A DNA stretch of 64,000 nt. It comes from Streptomyces sp. AC1-42W. Lineage in GTDB: Bacteria > Actinomycetota > Actinomycetes > Streptomycetales > Streptomycetaceae. Position numbers and translations under genes: made by a program. A model generated the notes under the pieces. The model did no database searches, was not told the origin of the DNA, and saw only the letters and a program-made list of their open reading frames with translations. This document shows, in pieces, positions 1 to 8,842 of this stretch. The DNA lies in assembly GCF_003248355.1 (NCBI RefSeq), contig NZ_QKWY01000002.1, positions 186,001 to 250,000 of the forward strand, read 5' to 3'. The number at the start of each line of letters is the position of its first letter. Position 1 is the stretch's first letter.

Positions 1-88
1 TCGCGTTGAATACGAAGGCCCCGCGCGCCTAGCGTCACCAGTGTCGCGATCACGCTGCATGATGCGGAACGTCAGGGGGGAGCGGAAG

Positions 89-1891
89 ATGGATTTCCTG
101 GTTCTGGGACCGGTGGAGGTACGCGAGTCGGGAGAGCCGGTCCGGCTCCGCGGAATGCGTCGCCGCCGGCTGCTTGCCGTTCTGCTGCTGAACGCGGGGC
201 ACGCGGTGTCCATGGACGTCCTGGTGGACGAGCTGTGGCAGGACCCGCCCGCCTCCGCCCGCCACCAGGTGCACAACGCCATCCGCGACCTGCGCGCCGC
301 CCTGGCCGGCTCCGCGGGCGCCGGACTCGTCACGGTGGACATCGGCTACCGGCTGGACGTACCCGCCGGGGCGGTGGACGCCCACCGCTTCACCGAAGGG
401 GTACGGGCCGCCCGCGCCGCCCGCCGGGAGGGCCGCGACACCGAGGCGATGCGGCTGCTCCAGGCGGCGGTCGACCTGTGGCGGGGCGACGCCTTCGCCG
501 ACATCGACTGCCCCGCGGTGCGGGCGGCCGCGGCCGGGCTCGACGAGCAGCGGCTCACGGCCGTCGAGGAGCTGATGGAGCTGCGCCTCGCGGCCGGCGA
601 GACCGGCTCCCTGGTCGCCGAACTGTCCGCGCTCACCGCCGGGCACCCGCTGCGCGACGCCCTGCGCGGCAGCCTGATGCTCGCCCTGTACCGCAGCGGC
701 CGGCAGGCGGACGCGCTCGCCGTCTACGACGAGGGGCGGCGGCTGCTGGCGGACGAACTGGGCCTGGAACCGGGACCGCGGCTGCGCCATCTGCACACCG
801 AGATCCTCGCGGACGCCCCCCGGGTGCAGCGCCGCGCCGCCGCGCCCGCCCGGCCCGCCGCGGCCCGGCCCGCCCAGGACAACTACCTGCCGCGCGACCT
901 GCCCGACTTCACCGGCCGCGCCGCCGAACTGGCCAGGCTCGACCGGGCCGTCGACGACCTGAGCGACGGGTTCCCGCGTACGGTCGTGATCGACGGCATG
1001 GGCGGCATCGGCAAGACGGCCCTCGCCGTCCACTTCGCCCACCGCCGCACCTCGGACCACCCGGACGGCCAGTTCTACGTGGACCTGCACGGCTTCAGCA
1101 CCGGGCGCGCCCCGCTGACCCCCGAGGAGGCGCTCGGCGTGCTGCTGCGCTCGGACGGAGCCGCGCCCGGCAGCCTCCCGGCCGGCCTGGCCGAGCGCAG
1201 CGCCATCTGGCGCTCCCGGCTCGCGGGCCGCAGCGCCCTGCTCGTCCTGGACAACGCGGCCGACGCCGCCCAGGTGGCCCCGCTGCTGCCCGGCACGGGC
1301 GACACGCTCACCCTGGTCACCACCCGCCGCAAGCTGACCGCGACGGACGGCGCCCTCTCCCTGCCGCTGGGCGCGCTGGCCCCGGCGGAGGCGGAGACCC
1401 TGTTCCGCCGCATCGCGGGCGAGGCATGCGCCGGCGCGTCGCTGAACCGGACGGTCGCCCTGTGCGGGCACCACCCGCTGGCCCTGCGCATCGCGGCGAC
1501 CCGGCTGCGCGACCGCCCCTCGTGGAAGGTGCCGGACGTGACGGCCCGCCTGTGCACGAGCGGCGGCCGCGCCGCGTTCCTGCGCACCGCGGACCGCGAC
1601 CTGATGTCCGTCCTGGCCCTCTCCTACGCCCACCTCCCCCGCGAGGCCCTGGAGTTCACCCGGGCCCTGGCCCTCCACCCGGCCCCCGTCCACGACATTC
1701 CGCAGACCTGCGCCGCGACGGGCCTGGCCCCGGCGGCCGTGGAATGCCTCTTCGACACCCTGCTGGACCACAACCTGGCCGACGAACCCGACCCGGCCCA
1801 CCTGGCGATCCCCCAACTCCTCCAGGACTGCGCCCACACCCTCCCCCTCCCGACCCCGGACACGACCCCCCGCCTGTCGGCGGTGGCGTGA
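89..1891 (+). CDS. SARP/AfsR-type transcriptional regulator with NB-ARC ATPase domain
   Basis: This is a pathway-specific activator of the SARP/AfsR type, expected to bind DNA in the cytoplasm. The N-terminal 100 residues form an OmpR-like winged helix (starts MDFLVLGPVEV). A bacterial transcriptional activator (BTAD) domain follows to about residue 250. After a Pro/Ala linker there is an NB-ARC ATPase module whose P-loop reads GMGGIGKTAL. No TPR tail is obvious at about 600 residues. I chose ATG 89 rather than upstream ATGs at 41-62 because a GGGGGAGCGGAAG ribosome site lies just before it and the family starts there. It ends 7 bp from the convergent M20 gene. A role in switching on the adjacent RiPP cluster is inferred from position only. 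Confidence 0.85.
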   Translation: MDFLVLGPVEVRESGEPVRLRGMRRRRLLAVLLLNAGHAVSMDVLVDELWQDPPASARHQVHNAIRDLRAALAGSAGAGLVTVDIGYRLDVPAGAVDAHRFTEGVRAARAARREGRDTEAMRLLQAAVDLWRGDAFADIDCPAVRAAAAGLDEQRLTAVEELMELRLAAGETGSLVAELSALTAGHPLRDALRGSLMLALYRSGRQADALAVYDEGRRLLADELGLEPGPRLRHLHTEILADAPRVQRRAAAPARPAAARPAQDNYLPRDLPDFTGRAAELARLDRAVDDLSDGFPRTVVIDGMGGIGKTALAVHFAHRRTSDHPDGQFYVDLHGFSTGRAPLTPEEALGVLLRSDGAAPGSLPAGLAERSAIWRSRLAGRSALLVLDNAADAAQVAPLLPGTGDTLTLVTTRRKLTATDGALSLPLGALAPAEAETLFRRIAGEACAGASLNRTVALCGHHPLALRIAATRLRDRPSWKVPDVTARLCTSGGRAAFLRTADRDLMSVLALSYAHLPREALEFTRALALHPAPVHDIPQTCAATGLAPAAVECLFDTLLDHNLADEPDPAHLAIPQLLQDCAHTLPLPTPDTTPRLSAVA

Positions 1892-1898
1892 GCGCCCG

Positions 1899-3212
1899 TC
1901 ATTCCGGCGTCCCCTGCGCGTAGTCCCCGGTCAGGCGGTTCAGGGCCGCCGCTGTGAGGGCCGTGATCGCGGTGGGGAGGGCTGTGCGGATGGCGGGGGC
2001 GAAGTGGGGGGAGTGGTTCGGGGGGATGTCGCGGCCGGCGGTGGCCGCCCACTGGCGGGGGCTCGTGGTGCCCAGCATCCAGTAGACCAGGGGGATGCCC
2101 GCCTCGCCGTGGAGTTCGCGGCCCGCGTCCCCGTAGAGGGGGAAGTCCTCGGCGGCCAGGGAAGGGGGCCAGCCGGTGACGCGTTCGGGTCCGTACAGGG
2201 CGGTGTGGGCGGAGCGGACGGCCTCCGTCGCGGCCGGGTCGCCGTGCAGGGCGGGGGAGCGGGAGAGCAGGGTCAGGTCCGGGTCGCGGGGGCAGGCCGA
2301 CGCGGCGCACTCGGCCCGGACGATGCGCTCGACGGCCGCCAGCGCGCGGTCCAGGGTGTCGTCGGAGAGGGCGCGCAGGCCGATGCCCAGCTCGGCGGTG
2401 TCCGGGACGACGTTGACGGCCGTGCCGGCGCGCAGGGTGCCCACGGTCAGGGTGAGCTGTTCGGCGGGGGCGGCCTCGCGGGCGACGATCGTCTGGAGGC
2501 GGCCGATCACCGCCGCGCTCGTGACCACGGGGTCCACGGTGAGGTGCGGGGTCGCGGCGTGGCCGCCCCGGCCGTGGACGACGACGGTGAGGGCGGCGCT
2601 CGCGGCGGTGACGGGGGCGTGCGGGCCGCCGTGCGCGATGAGCCCGGCGGGGAGCGGCGCGGCGTGCTGGGCGAGGACCGTGCCGGGTCTGCCGAACCGT
2701 TCGTACAGGCCGTCCGCCAGCATGGCGCGGGCACCGGTCAGGGTCTCCTCGGCGGGCTGGCCCACGACGACCAGGGTGCCGCGCCAGTGCGCGGTGGTGC
2801 GGGCGAGCAGGTCCGCCGCGCCGGTGGCCGCCGCCAGGTGGAGGTCGTGGCCGCAGGCGTGCATGGCCGGGCCGGTGCTCGCGTAGGGGAGGCCGGTGCG
2901 CTCCGCGAGCGGCAGGGCGTCGAGTTCGGCGCGCAGGTAGACGCGGGGGCCGTCGCCGTTGCGCAGCACGCCGACCACGCCGTGGCCGCCGACGCCCCGG
3001 GTGACGTCGAGTCCGGCGGCGGTGAGCCGGTCCGCGAACAGGGCGGCGGTGCGGGCCTCCTCGCCGGACGTCTCCGGGTGGCGGTGGACGTCCAGGTAAA
3101 GGGTGAGGGCGGGGCGGACCGTCTCCCGGGCGAGCGCGGCGGAGAGGGCCGGGTGGGGCGACTGCGGCGGGTGGGCCGGCTGCGGCGGGCGGGGCGGGGC
3201 GGGCTGGGTCAT
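1899..3212 (-). CDS. M20 family metallo-amidohydrolase
   Basis: This is a zinc-dependent peptidase or N-acyl amino acid amidohydrolase of the M20D/IAA-amino-acid hydrolase type. Visible metal-site motifs are MHACGHD, the PAEE pair, LAQHAAPLP and the late AAEDF segment, in the usual order for the family. The length of 437 residues from ATG 3212 is normal. The open frame extends upstream, but GGAG sits just before 3212 and the upstream residues look non-coding. It lies between an AfsR-like regulator and the RiPP precursor, divergent from the precursor. It could trim the leader or act on peptide fragments, but M20 enzymes are also common housekeeping genes, so membership of the cluster is uncertain. 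Confidence 0.82.
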   Translation of the reverse strand: MTQPAPPRPPQPAHPPQSPHPALSAALARETVRPALTLYLDVHRHPETSGEEARTAALFADRLTAAGLDVTRGVGGHGVVGVLRNGDGPRVYLRAELDALPLAERTGLPYASTGPAMHACGHDLHLAAATGAADLLARTTAHWRGTLVVVGQPAEETLTGARAMLADGLYERFGRPGTVLAQHAAPLPAGLIAHGGPHAPVTAASAALTVVVHGRGGHAATPHLTVDPVVTSAAVIGRLQTIVAREAAPAEQLTLTVGTLRAGTAVNVVPDTAELGIGLRALSDDTLDRALAAVERIVRAECAASACPRDPDLTLLSRSPALHGDPAATEAVRSAHTALYGPERVTGWPPSLAAEDFPLYGDAGRELHGEAGIPLVYWMLGTTSPRQWAATAGRDIPPNHSPHFAPAIRTALPTAITALTAAALNRLTGDYAQGTPE

Positions 3213-3310
3213 GGCGCTCCAGGAGGGGTTCGTCGGGCCGCTGGCGTCGCGTGCCAGCGATGTGCGTGCGGGAGGCATGCCGAGCGGTGAGCGCGGGGCG
3301 GTGCAATGGC

Positions 3311-3337
3311 TGTGCGCACCCCGCCGGGGTGCGCACA
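3311..3337. promoter_or_regulatory. Perfect 12-bp inverted repeat upstream of RiPP precursor
   Basis: TGTGCGCACCCC at 3311-3322 and GGGGTGCGCACA at 3326-3337 form a perfect stem with a 3-nt loop, 44 bp before the precursor ATG. It lies in the 169-bp divergent region between the M20 gene and the precursor. It could be an operator, or a 5' leader hairpin that stabilises the precursor mRNA. No T-run follows on either strand, so it is not an ordinary terminator. Confidence 0.55.
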
Positions 3338-3381
3338 GGTGGCGGCCCCGGAGACGGTGGCCCAGGACCGGAGGAGACATC

Positions 3382-3552
3382 ATGGAGAAGAACCTGAGCA
3401 CCCTCGCCGACGAGATCCTCGAACTGGAGGCCGAGACCTTCGAGATCTCCGACTACTCGGACGCCAGCGAGGTCGTGCTCGCCGGTTCCACCAGCACCAG
3501 CTCGACCTCGACGTGCAGCTCCACCACCAGCACCACCTCCTGCTCCGCCTGA
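3382..3552 (+). CDS. Azole/dehydro-amino-acid RiPP precursor (thiazolylpeptide-type)
   Basis: This encodes a 56-residue precursor. Residues 1-35 are an acidic leader (MEKNLSTLADEILELEAETF, then EISDYSDASEVVLAG), resembling thiazolylpeptide-type bacteriocin leaders. Residues 36-56 form the core: ten Ser, eight Thr, two Cys (core positions 10 and 19) and one terminal Ala. Cleavage after Ala-Gly is likely, by inference. The core suits azoline formation by YcaO and dehydration by the split LanB pair encoded opposite. The start is fixed by GGAGGAG a few bases upstream. It is the only plus-strand gene of the cluster, with a palindrome before it and two hairpins after it, so it is probably made as a separate abundant transcript. 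I do not recognise a characterised product. Confidence 0.88.
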   Translation: MEKNLSTLADEILELEAETFEISDYSDASEVVLAGSTSTSSTSTCSSTTSTTSCSA

Positions 3553-3587
3553 CGTCACGTCGGCCGCGCCGCTGACGAGCGGCGTAC

Positions 3588-3656
3588 GCGCCCGGTACCC
3601 GTTCCCGGGGTACCGGGCGCTTCCCGTGACCGCGCCGCGAGACACGGTCACGGGAA
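3588..3656. terminator. Two tandem hairpins between convergent precursor and ycaO genes
   Basis: The first hairpin has a 13-bp perfect stem (GCGCCCGGTACCC at 3588-3600, complement at 3608-3620). The second has a 12-bp stem (TTCCCGTGACCG at 3621-3632, complement at 3645-3656). They fill the gap between the precursor stop and the end of the convergent YcaO gene. They likely act as a bidirectional, T-run-free terminator of the kind common in Streptomyces. Confidence 0.65.
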
Positions 3657-3665
3657 GGAGCACGG

Positions 3666-5630
3666 TTACGGGAAGGGGTGCGGGACCATGCGCATCCCGG
3701 CCTCGGTGAGGTCGGTGGTGCGGTGGCCGCCCCGGCGGAGCGCGGTGCGCAGCCGGGGCATGAACGGGGCGCGGCGGCGGTTCCAGCCGAAGTCGATCGG
3801 CAGGAGACCGGGCGCCAGGGTGGCGACGGTGCGCAGGCCCATGCGTTCCTGCTCCGGCGTGGTCTGGTCGACGGCGATCACATCGTGCCCGGCGCCGGCG
3901 AGTTCGCCGATGACGGCGAGCAGGTCGTCCCGCAGATCGCCGGTGCGGGGCCGGCCGGTGGCCTCCCAGTCCCGGTAGACCTCGGCGAAGGGGCGCACGG
4001 CCAGGGGGCGCAGGTAGCTCTCGGCGTGGGCGGCCATCCTGGGCAGGCCGTAGAGCTGGGCGTGGTCCTTGAGGTGGCGTACGCGCTCGAAGTCGTCGGC
4101 CATGGCCTCCAGTTCCTCGCGGCGTTCCTCGGTCTGCCGGGCGAGGTGCGGGATGTAGGTGAGGACTTCGGACAGGGCTCCCTCGACCGCGGCGCGCGGG
4201 TCCAGCGAGGCGGCCGCGGCGAAGGAGAGGGCGCCGGGGCCGCCGTCGCGGCGTACCGCGAGCGCGGTGACGACGGGGACGGCGAGGTCGACGCGGTTGT
4301 CCAGGACGTGCACGTCGTAGCCCTGGAGGGCGGCGCGTTCGGCCATGGCGGGCGCGGCCCGTCCGCCGACGGTGGTCAGGTCGATCTCGGTGAGCCTGGT
4401 GTCTCCGTACCAGGCGTTGAGGAAGGCGTCCCGTTCGATGAGTTCGAGGAGGCCGCCGAGGACGGCCTCCTCCAGGCCGCCGCCGATGGCGCAGCCGTTG
4501 GAGCACTCGAAGACGAAGTTGTCGGCGGCCAGTCCGGCGCTGTAGTAGACGAGCCGGGAGGGGACCAGGACGGGCCTGTCGTCGCGCAGGGACCAGCCCC
4601 ACTCCCAGGGGATGGCGCGGTCCGGGTCGAAGGCGTCGACGAGCGGGTCGTCGAGGTAGGTGCGGGGGGTGTACAGGCCGCAGACTGCGGGGTCGACGGC
4701 GTCGTCCTTCAGCTGCGTCCAGGAGCCGGTGACGGGGGTGGTGCGGCCGCGCCGGTGGGTTCCGGCGTAGCGTTCCAGGCCCTCCAGGAAGGCGAGGGTG
4801 CGGCTGGTGGAGAAGGCGTTCTCCTGGCCGCTCCAGGTGACGTCGTTGAGCCCGGCGTAGCCCCGGACGAAGACGCTTCCGGCGACGGGCGCGGTCGTCG
4901 GCGAGGTGACGTCGTTCCAGGTGCCGCCGCCCAGCACCCCGCAGACGGGGTTGGCGAGCGCCTCCTCCGGCAGCGGGTACGCGGACGCGGGGCGCAGCCG
5001 GTAGCCGTCCGGGTCGGGCTTGCGGCGGGTCACCAGGGCGAGCGGCCGGGGCCCGGCCGGGGCGGGCGGCGGGGCGCAGTCGGGGCAGAGCGGGTCGGCG
5101 AGCAGCGGGTAGGTCCGTACCCGGAGGGTCGCCAGGTCCAGCCGGGTGACCTGGGGCAGCCGCCGGTCGGCCGGGAGGGCGGCGGGGGGCCGGGCGCCGG
5201 GGCCGTCCAGCAGCGCGCGGTACAGCGCGGCCGCGGCGTCGTGGGCGTGGGCGGTGAGCCGGGGCCAGGCGCCCGCGGGGCGGGGCCCGTCGGGGCCGCC
5301 GGTCTCCAGGGCGTCGCGTTCGCTGCGGCTGCGCAGGCGCTGCCAGCGCATCGCGAGGCAGCGTCCGCAGGCGGGGGCGGTGCCGTCGCCGCCCCAGGGG
5401 CCGATGAGGACGGCGGACGCGGTGAGGTGGACGCGGGCGCCGGGGCGTTCGGCGGCCCAGGGGTCGGGGGCGCCCCGGTCGCCGAGGGCGGCGGTGGCGT
5501 CGGTGGCGCCGACCGGGACGACGGGGACGTCGCGTCCGGTGCGGTCGGCCAGGGCGGCGTGGAGCGCGGTGCGGGCCAGGTCCATGGGGGCGGGTTTCGC
5601 GGCGGGGGCGGTGCGCGTCGGGGTGCTCAT
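3666..5630 (-). CDS. YcaO-type azoline cyclodehydratase, copy A
   Basis: This is an ATP-dependent YcaO enzyme predicted to cyclise Cys/Ser/Thr of the precursor to azolines. It has 654 residues. The first 200 or so hold a cysteine-containing segment (CGRC, later CPDC), probably a zinc site. The YcaO domain follows, with TLAFLEGLERYAG and LLELIERDAF as the recognisable ATP-site helices. The protein ends in Pro-His-Pro-Phe-Pro, matching the proline-rich tail of azole-forming YcaO proteins. It starts at ATG 5630, overlapping the ABC permease stop by 4 bp (ATGA), so it is the last gene of the operon. It is clearly paralogous to the YcaO at 15550-17505. Which copy forms which ring cannot be told from sequence. 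Confidence 0.9.
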   Translation of the reverse strand: MSTPTRTAPAAKPAPMDLARTALHAALADRTGRDVPVVPVGATDATAALGDRGAPDPWAAERPGARVHLTASAVLIGPWGGDGTAPACGRCLAMRWQRLRSRSERDALETGGPDGPRPAGAWPRLTAHAHDAAAALYRALLDGPGARPPAALPADRRLPQVTRLDLATLRVRTYPLLADPLCPDCAPPPAPAGPRPLALVTRRKPDPDGYRLRPASAYPLPEEALANPVCGVLGGGTWNDVTSPTTAPVAGSVFVRGYAGLNDVTWSGQENAFSTSRTLAFLEGLERYAGTHRRGRTTPVTGSWTQLKDDAVDPAVCGLYTPRTYLDDPLVDAFDPDRAIPWEWGWSLRDDRPVLVPSRLVYYSAGLAADNFVFECSNGCAIGGGLEEAVLGGLLELIERDAFLNAWYGDTRLTEIDLTTVGGRAAPAMAERAALQGYDVHVLDNRVDLAVPVVTALAVRRDGGPGALSFAAAASLDPRAAVEGALSEVLTYIPHLARQTEERREELEAMADDFERVRHLKDHAQLYGLPRMAAHAESYLRPLAVRPFAEVYRDWEATGRPRTGDLRDDLLAVIGELAGAGHDVIAVDQTTPEQERMGLRTVATLAPGLLPIDFGWNRRRAPFMPRLRTALRRGGHRTTDLTEAGMRMVPHPFP

Positions 5631-6378
5631 GAGGACCTCGTCCAGCGGAAGGTCTTGACGGCGGCGACGCCGAAGACAAGGGCGAAGAAGACGAGTCCGG
5701 CGCAGCCCGTCCAGACGTCGGAGAGGTCTCCGCGTCCGGCGAGCGCGTGGGACACGGCGTCGTTGAGGTAGCGCAGCGGCAGGACCACGGAGACGTTCTG
5801 GAGCCAGGACGGCATCGAGTCCAGCGGGAAGAAGGAGCCGGAGAGGAACGCCATCGGCAGCATCAGGAAGTTGGCGGTGGCGGCGACGGACTCCGGGGTG
5901 TCGGCGAAGGAGCCGATGATGACGCCGAGCAGCAGGAAGGTGGTGACCCCGAGGAGGAGCACCGGGATCAGCAGCGGCCAGCCGGAGGCGGGGCGGAGGC
6001 CGAACAGCGGCAGCATGGAGACGCCGACGAACAGCAGCGACTGCACGGCGCCGACGACCAGGGCGATGACGTAGCGGGAGCCGATGACGGCGCTGAGCGG
6101 GGCCGGGGACATCCGGATCAGGCGCAGGATGTCGTCGGTCCGCCACTGCATCAGGGTGAACGCGATGCCGAAGACGGCGGCGTTGGCGACGCCCCAGGAC
6201 AGCACTCCGGCGGCGGTGTAGGAGAGGTAGGACAGGCCGCTCTCCTCGACGTCCTGGCCCCGGAAGATCAGGCCGAAGACGGCGAGGAAGAGGAGGGGGA
6301 AGGCGAAGGTGAAGAAGAGGGTGGTCTTGTCGCGGATCTGGGCGCGGTAGCCCGCTGCGGCCAGTGCGGCGTAGGCGC

Positions 6379-6382
<4 letters not shown>
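5627..6382 (-). CDS. ABC-2 type transporter permease
   Basis: This is a 251-residue membrane subunit of an ABC-2 exporter, with about six hydrophobic segments and an ABC-2 family signature region (LPLRYLNDAVSHAL near residue 210). It pairs with the ATPase encoded immediately upstream, the two genes overlapping by 4 bp (ATGA), and overlaps the downstream YcaO in the same way. This tight coupling supports a role in exporting the mature peptide or in self-protection. Substrate assignment is by context only. Confidence 0.87.
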
Positions 6383-7374
<992 letters not shown>

Positions 7375-7395
7375 CGGGGTTGTCCTTCGTGGATA

Positions 7396-7415
7396 CCCCC
7401 GGCCTGAGCCGGGGG
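7396..7415. repeat. Left-end hairpin of the IS200/IS605-type element
   Basis: CCCCCGGC, loop CTGA, GCCGGGGG: a perfect 8-bp stem in the 180 bp before tnpB. Such imperfect or perfect hairpins mark the single-strand recognition ends of this IS family. Confidence 0.55.
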
Positions 7416-7553
7416 CGGGGGTACTTCCCGCTTGCGGGGGAGAAACGAAGCTCCTGCGGAGCGGGGCAGGAAGAGCTGGTTCGCCGCCGGGGCGGACCGG
7501 CGGACACCCCCAACTGCCCGCTTGCCACAAGCTGATGCAGTTGTATGTGAACC

Positions 7554-8753
7554 GTGAAGACCACTCACGTGAAGCGGGCGTTCAAGTACCGCTTCCGTCC
7601 GACTGACGCGCAGGCGGCCGAGCTGTCGCGCACGTTCGGGTGTGTGCGGAAGGTCTACAACCTGGCTCTCGCGGCGCGCACGGAAGCGTGGACGCGGCAG
7701 GAGCGGGTGAACTACAACCAGACGTCGGCGATGCTGACGGCCTGGAAGAAGACCGGGGAACTCGCCTACCTCAACGAGGTCTCCTCCGTCCCGCTCCAGC
7801 AGGCGCTGCGGCATCTCCAGACGGCGTTCGCGAACTTCTTCGGCAAGCGGGCCATGTATCCGCGTTTCAAGTCGCGGAAGAAGTCCCGGAAGTCGGCGGA
7901 GTACACCACCAGTGCGTTCCGGTTCCGGGACGGAAAGCTGACCCTGGCGAAGATGGCGGAGCCGCTGGACATCGTGTGGTCCCGCCCCCTCCCGGAGGGG
8001 GCGTCGCCGTCCACGGTGACCGTGTCCCAGGACGCGGCCGGGCGCTGGTACGTGTCCCTGCTGTGCGAGGACCCGTCCGTGAAGCCGCTCCCCGCCACTA
8101 GCGCGGCCGTCGGCATCGACGTCGGAATCGGCCACCTTCTGACCCTCTCCACCGGTGAGAAGATCTCCAACCCCCGGCACGAGCGCCGTGACCGTGCCCG
8201 TCTCGCCAGGGCGCAGCGGGAGCTTGCCCGCAAGGCCAGGGGTGACGGCGCCAACCGCCGCAAGGCCCGCCGGAAGGCCGCCAGGGTCTACGCCCGCATC
8301 GCCGACCGCAGGCGTGACCACCTGCACAAGCTGACCACCCGGCTCGTTCGTGAGAACCAAACGATCGTGATCGAGGACCTGAGCGTCCGGAACATGGCGA
8401 AGAACCGGAGCCTGGCGCGCGCCATCAGTGACGCGGCGTGGGCCGAGTTCCGGAGCATGCTGGAGTACAAGGCCCGGTGGTACGGGCGCGAAGTGATCGC
8501 GGTCGACCGCTGGTTCCCCTCGTCCAAACTGTGCTCCGCCTGCGGCACCTTGCGGGGCGGGATGCCGCTGAACGTCCGTATCTGGACGTGCGGCAGCTGC
8601 GGGACGGTCCACGACCGGGACGTGAACGCGGCGAAGAACCTTCTGGCCGCCGGGCTGGCGGTGTCTGTCTGTGGAGCTGGTGTAAGACCTCAACGGAGTT
8701 CTCCGGGCGGGCAGTCGGCGACGAAGCAGAAAACCCCACGGCGCGAGCCGTAG
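7554..8753 (+). CDS. tnpB: TnpB RNA-guided endonuclease (IS200/IS605 accessory protein)
   Basis: TnpB is the RNA-guided DNA nuclease that helps IS200/IS605 elements persist after excision. The 399-residue protein has the expected N-terminal KRAFKYRFRPT segment. The RuvC motifs are GIDVGIG (Asp189), IEDLSVRNM (Glu274) and HDRDVNAAKN (residues 353-362). A four-Cys zinc finger lies between the last two motifs (CSAC at 327-330, CGSC at 346-349). All catalytic residues are present, so it may be active. The GTG 7554 start is chosen because the conserved N-terminus begins there. Its 3' end and the right-end hairpins are where an omega-type guide RNA would be expected. Confidence 0.93.
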   Translation: MKTTHVKRAFKYRFRPTDAQAAELSRTFGCVRKVYNLALAARTEAWTRQERVNYNQTSAMLTAWKKTGELAYLNEVSSVPLQQALRHLQTAFANFFGKRAMYPRFKSRKKSRKSAEYTTSAFRFRDGKLTLAKMAEPLDIVWSRPLPEGASPSTVTVSQDAAGRWYVSLLCEDPSVKPLPATSAAVGIDVGIGHLLTLSTGEKISNPRHERRDRARLARAQRELARKARGDGANRRKARRKAARVYARIADRRRDHLHKLTTRLVRENQTIVIEDLSVRNMAKNRSLARAISDAAWAEFRSMLEYKARWYGREVIAVDRWFPSSKLCSACGTLRGGMPLNVRIWTCGSCGTVHDRDVNAAKNLLAAGLAVSVCGAGVRPQRSSPGGQSATKQKTPRREP

Positions 8754-8790
8754 GACTCCCCTCCCACCAGGGAGGGGAGGGAGTCAAGTG
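8738..8790 (+). ncRNA. Putative right end / omega RNA scaffold of the tnpB element
   Basis: Two consecutive hairpins (8738-8751 and 8756-8779) overlap the tnpB stop codon and end at about 8788. In characterised TnpB systems the guide RNA scaffold covers this region and the guide is the sequence just beyond the element, here the M50-side flank. The 5' limit of the RNA cannot be seen. The call rests on family knowledge plus the hairpins. Confidence 0.4.
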
Positions 8791-8842
8791 GTGCGGGGTT
8801 CCTTTCCGGTCGGGGGCGGGCGCGTGGCGTGGTCACCTCGGG

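Larger units (their letters stand above)
7390..8788 (+). mobile_element. IS200/IS605-type element carrying only tnpB
   Basis: This is a roughly 1.4 kb element with subterminal hairpins instead of inverted repeats. On the left is a perfect hairpin, CCCCCGGC with its complement, at 7396-7415. On the right are ACGGC/GCCGT at 8738-8751 overlapping the tnpB stop, and a 10-bp stem at 8756-8779. There is no Y1 transposase gene, so it would have to be moved in trans. Exact ends are estimates. It lies on the opposite strand to the biosynthetic operon it splits. Confidence 0.72.
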
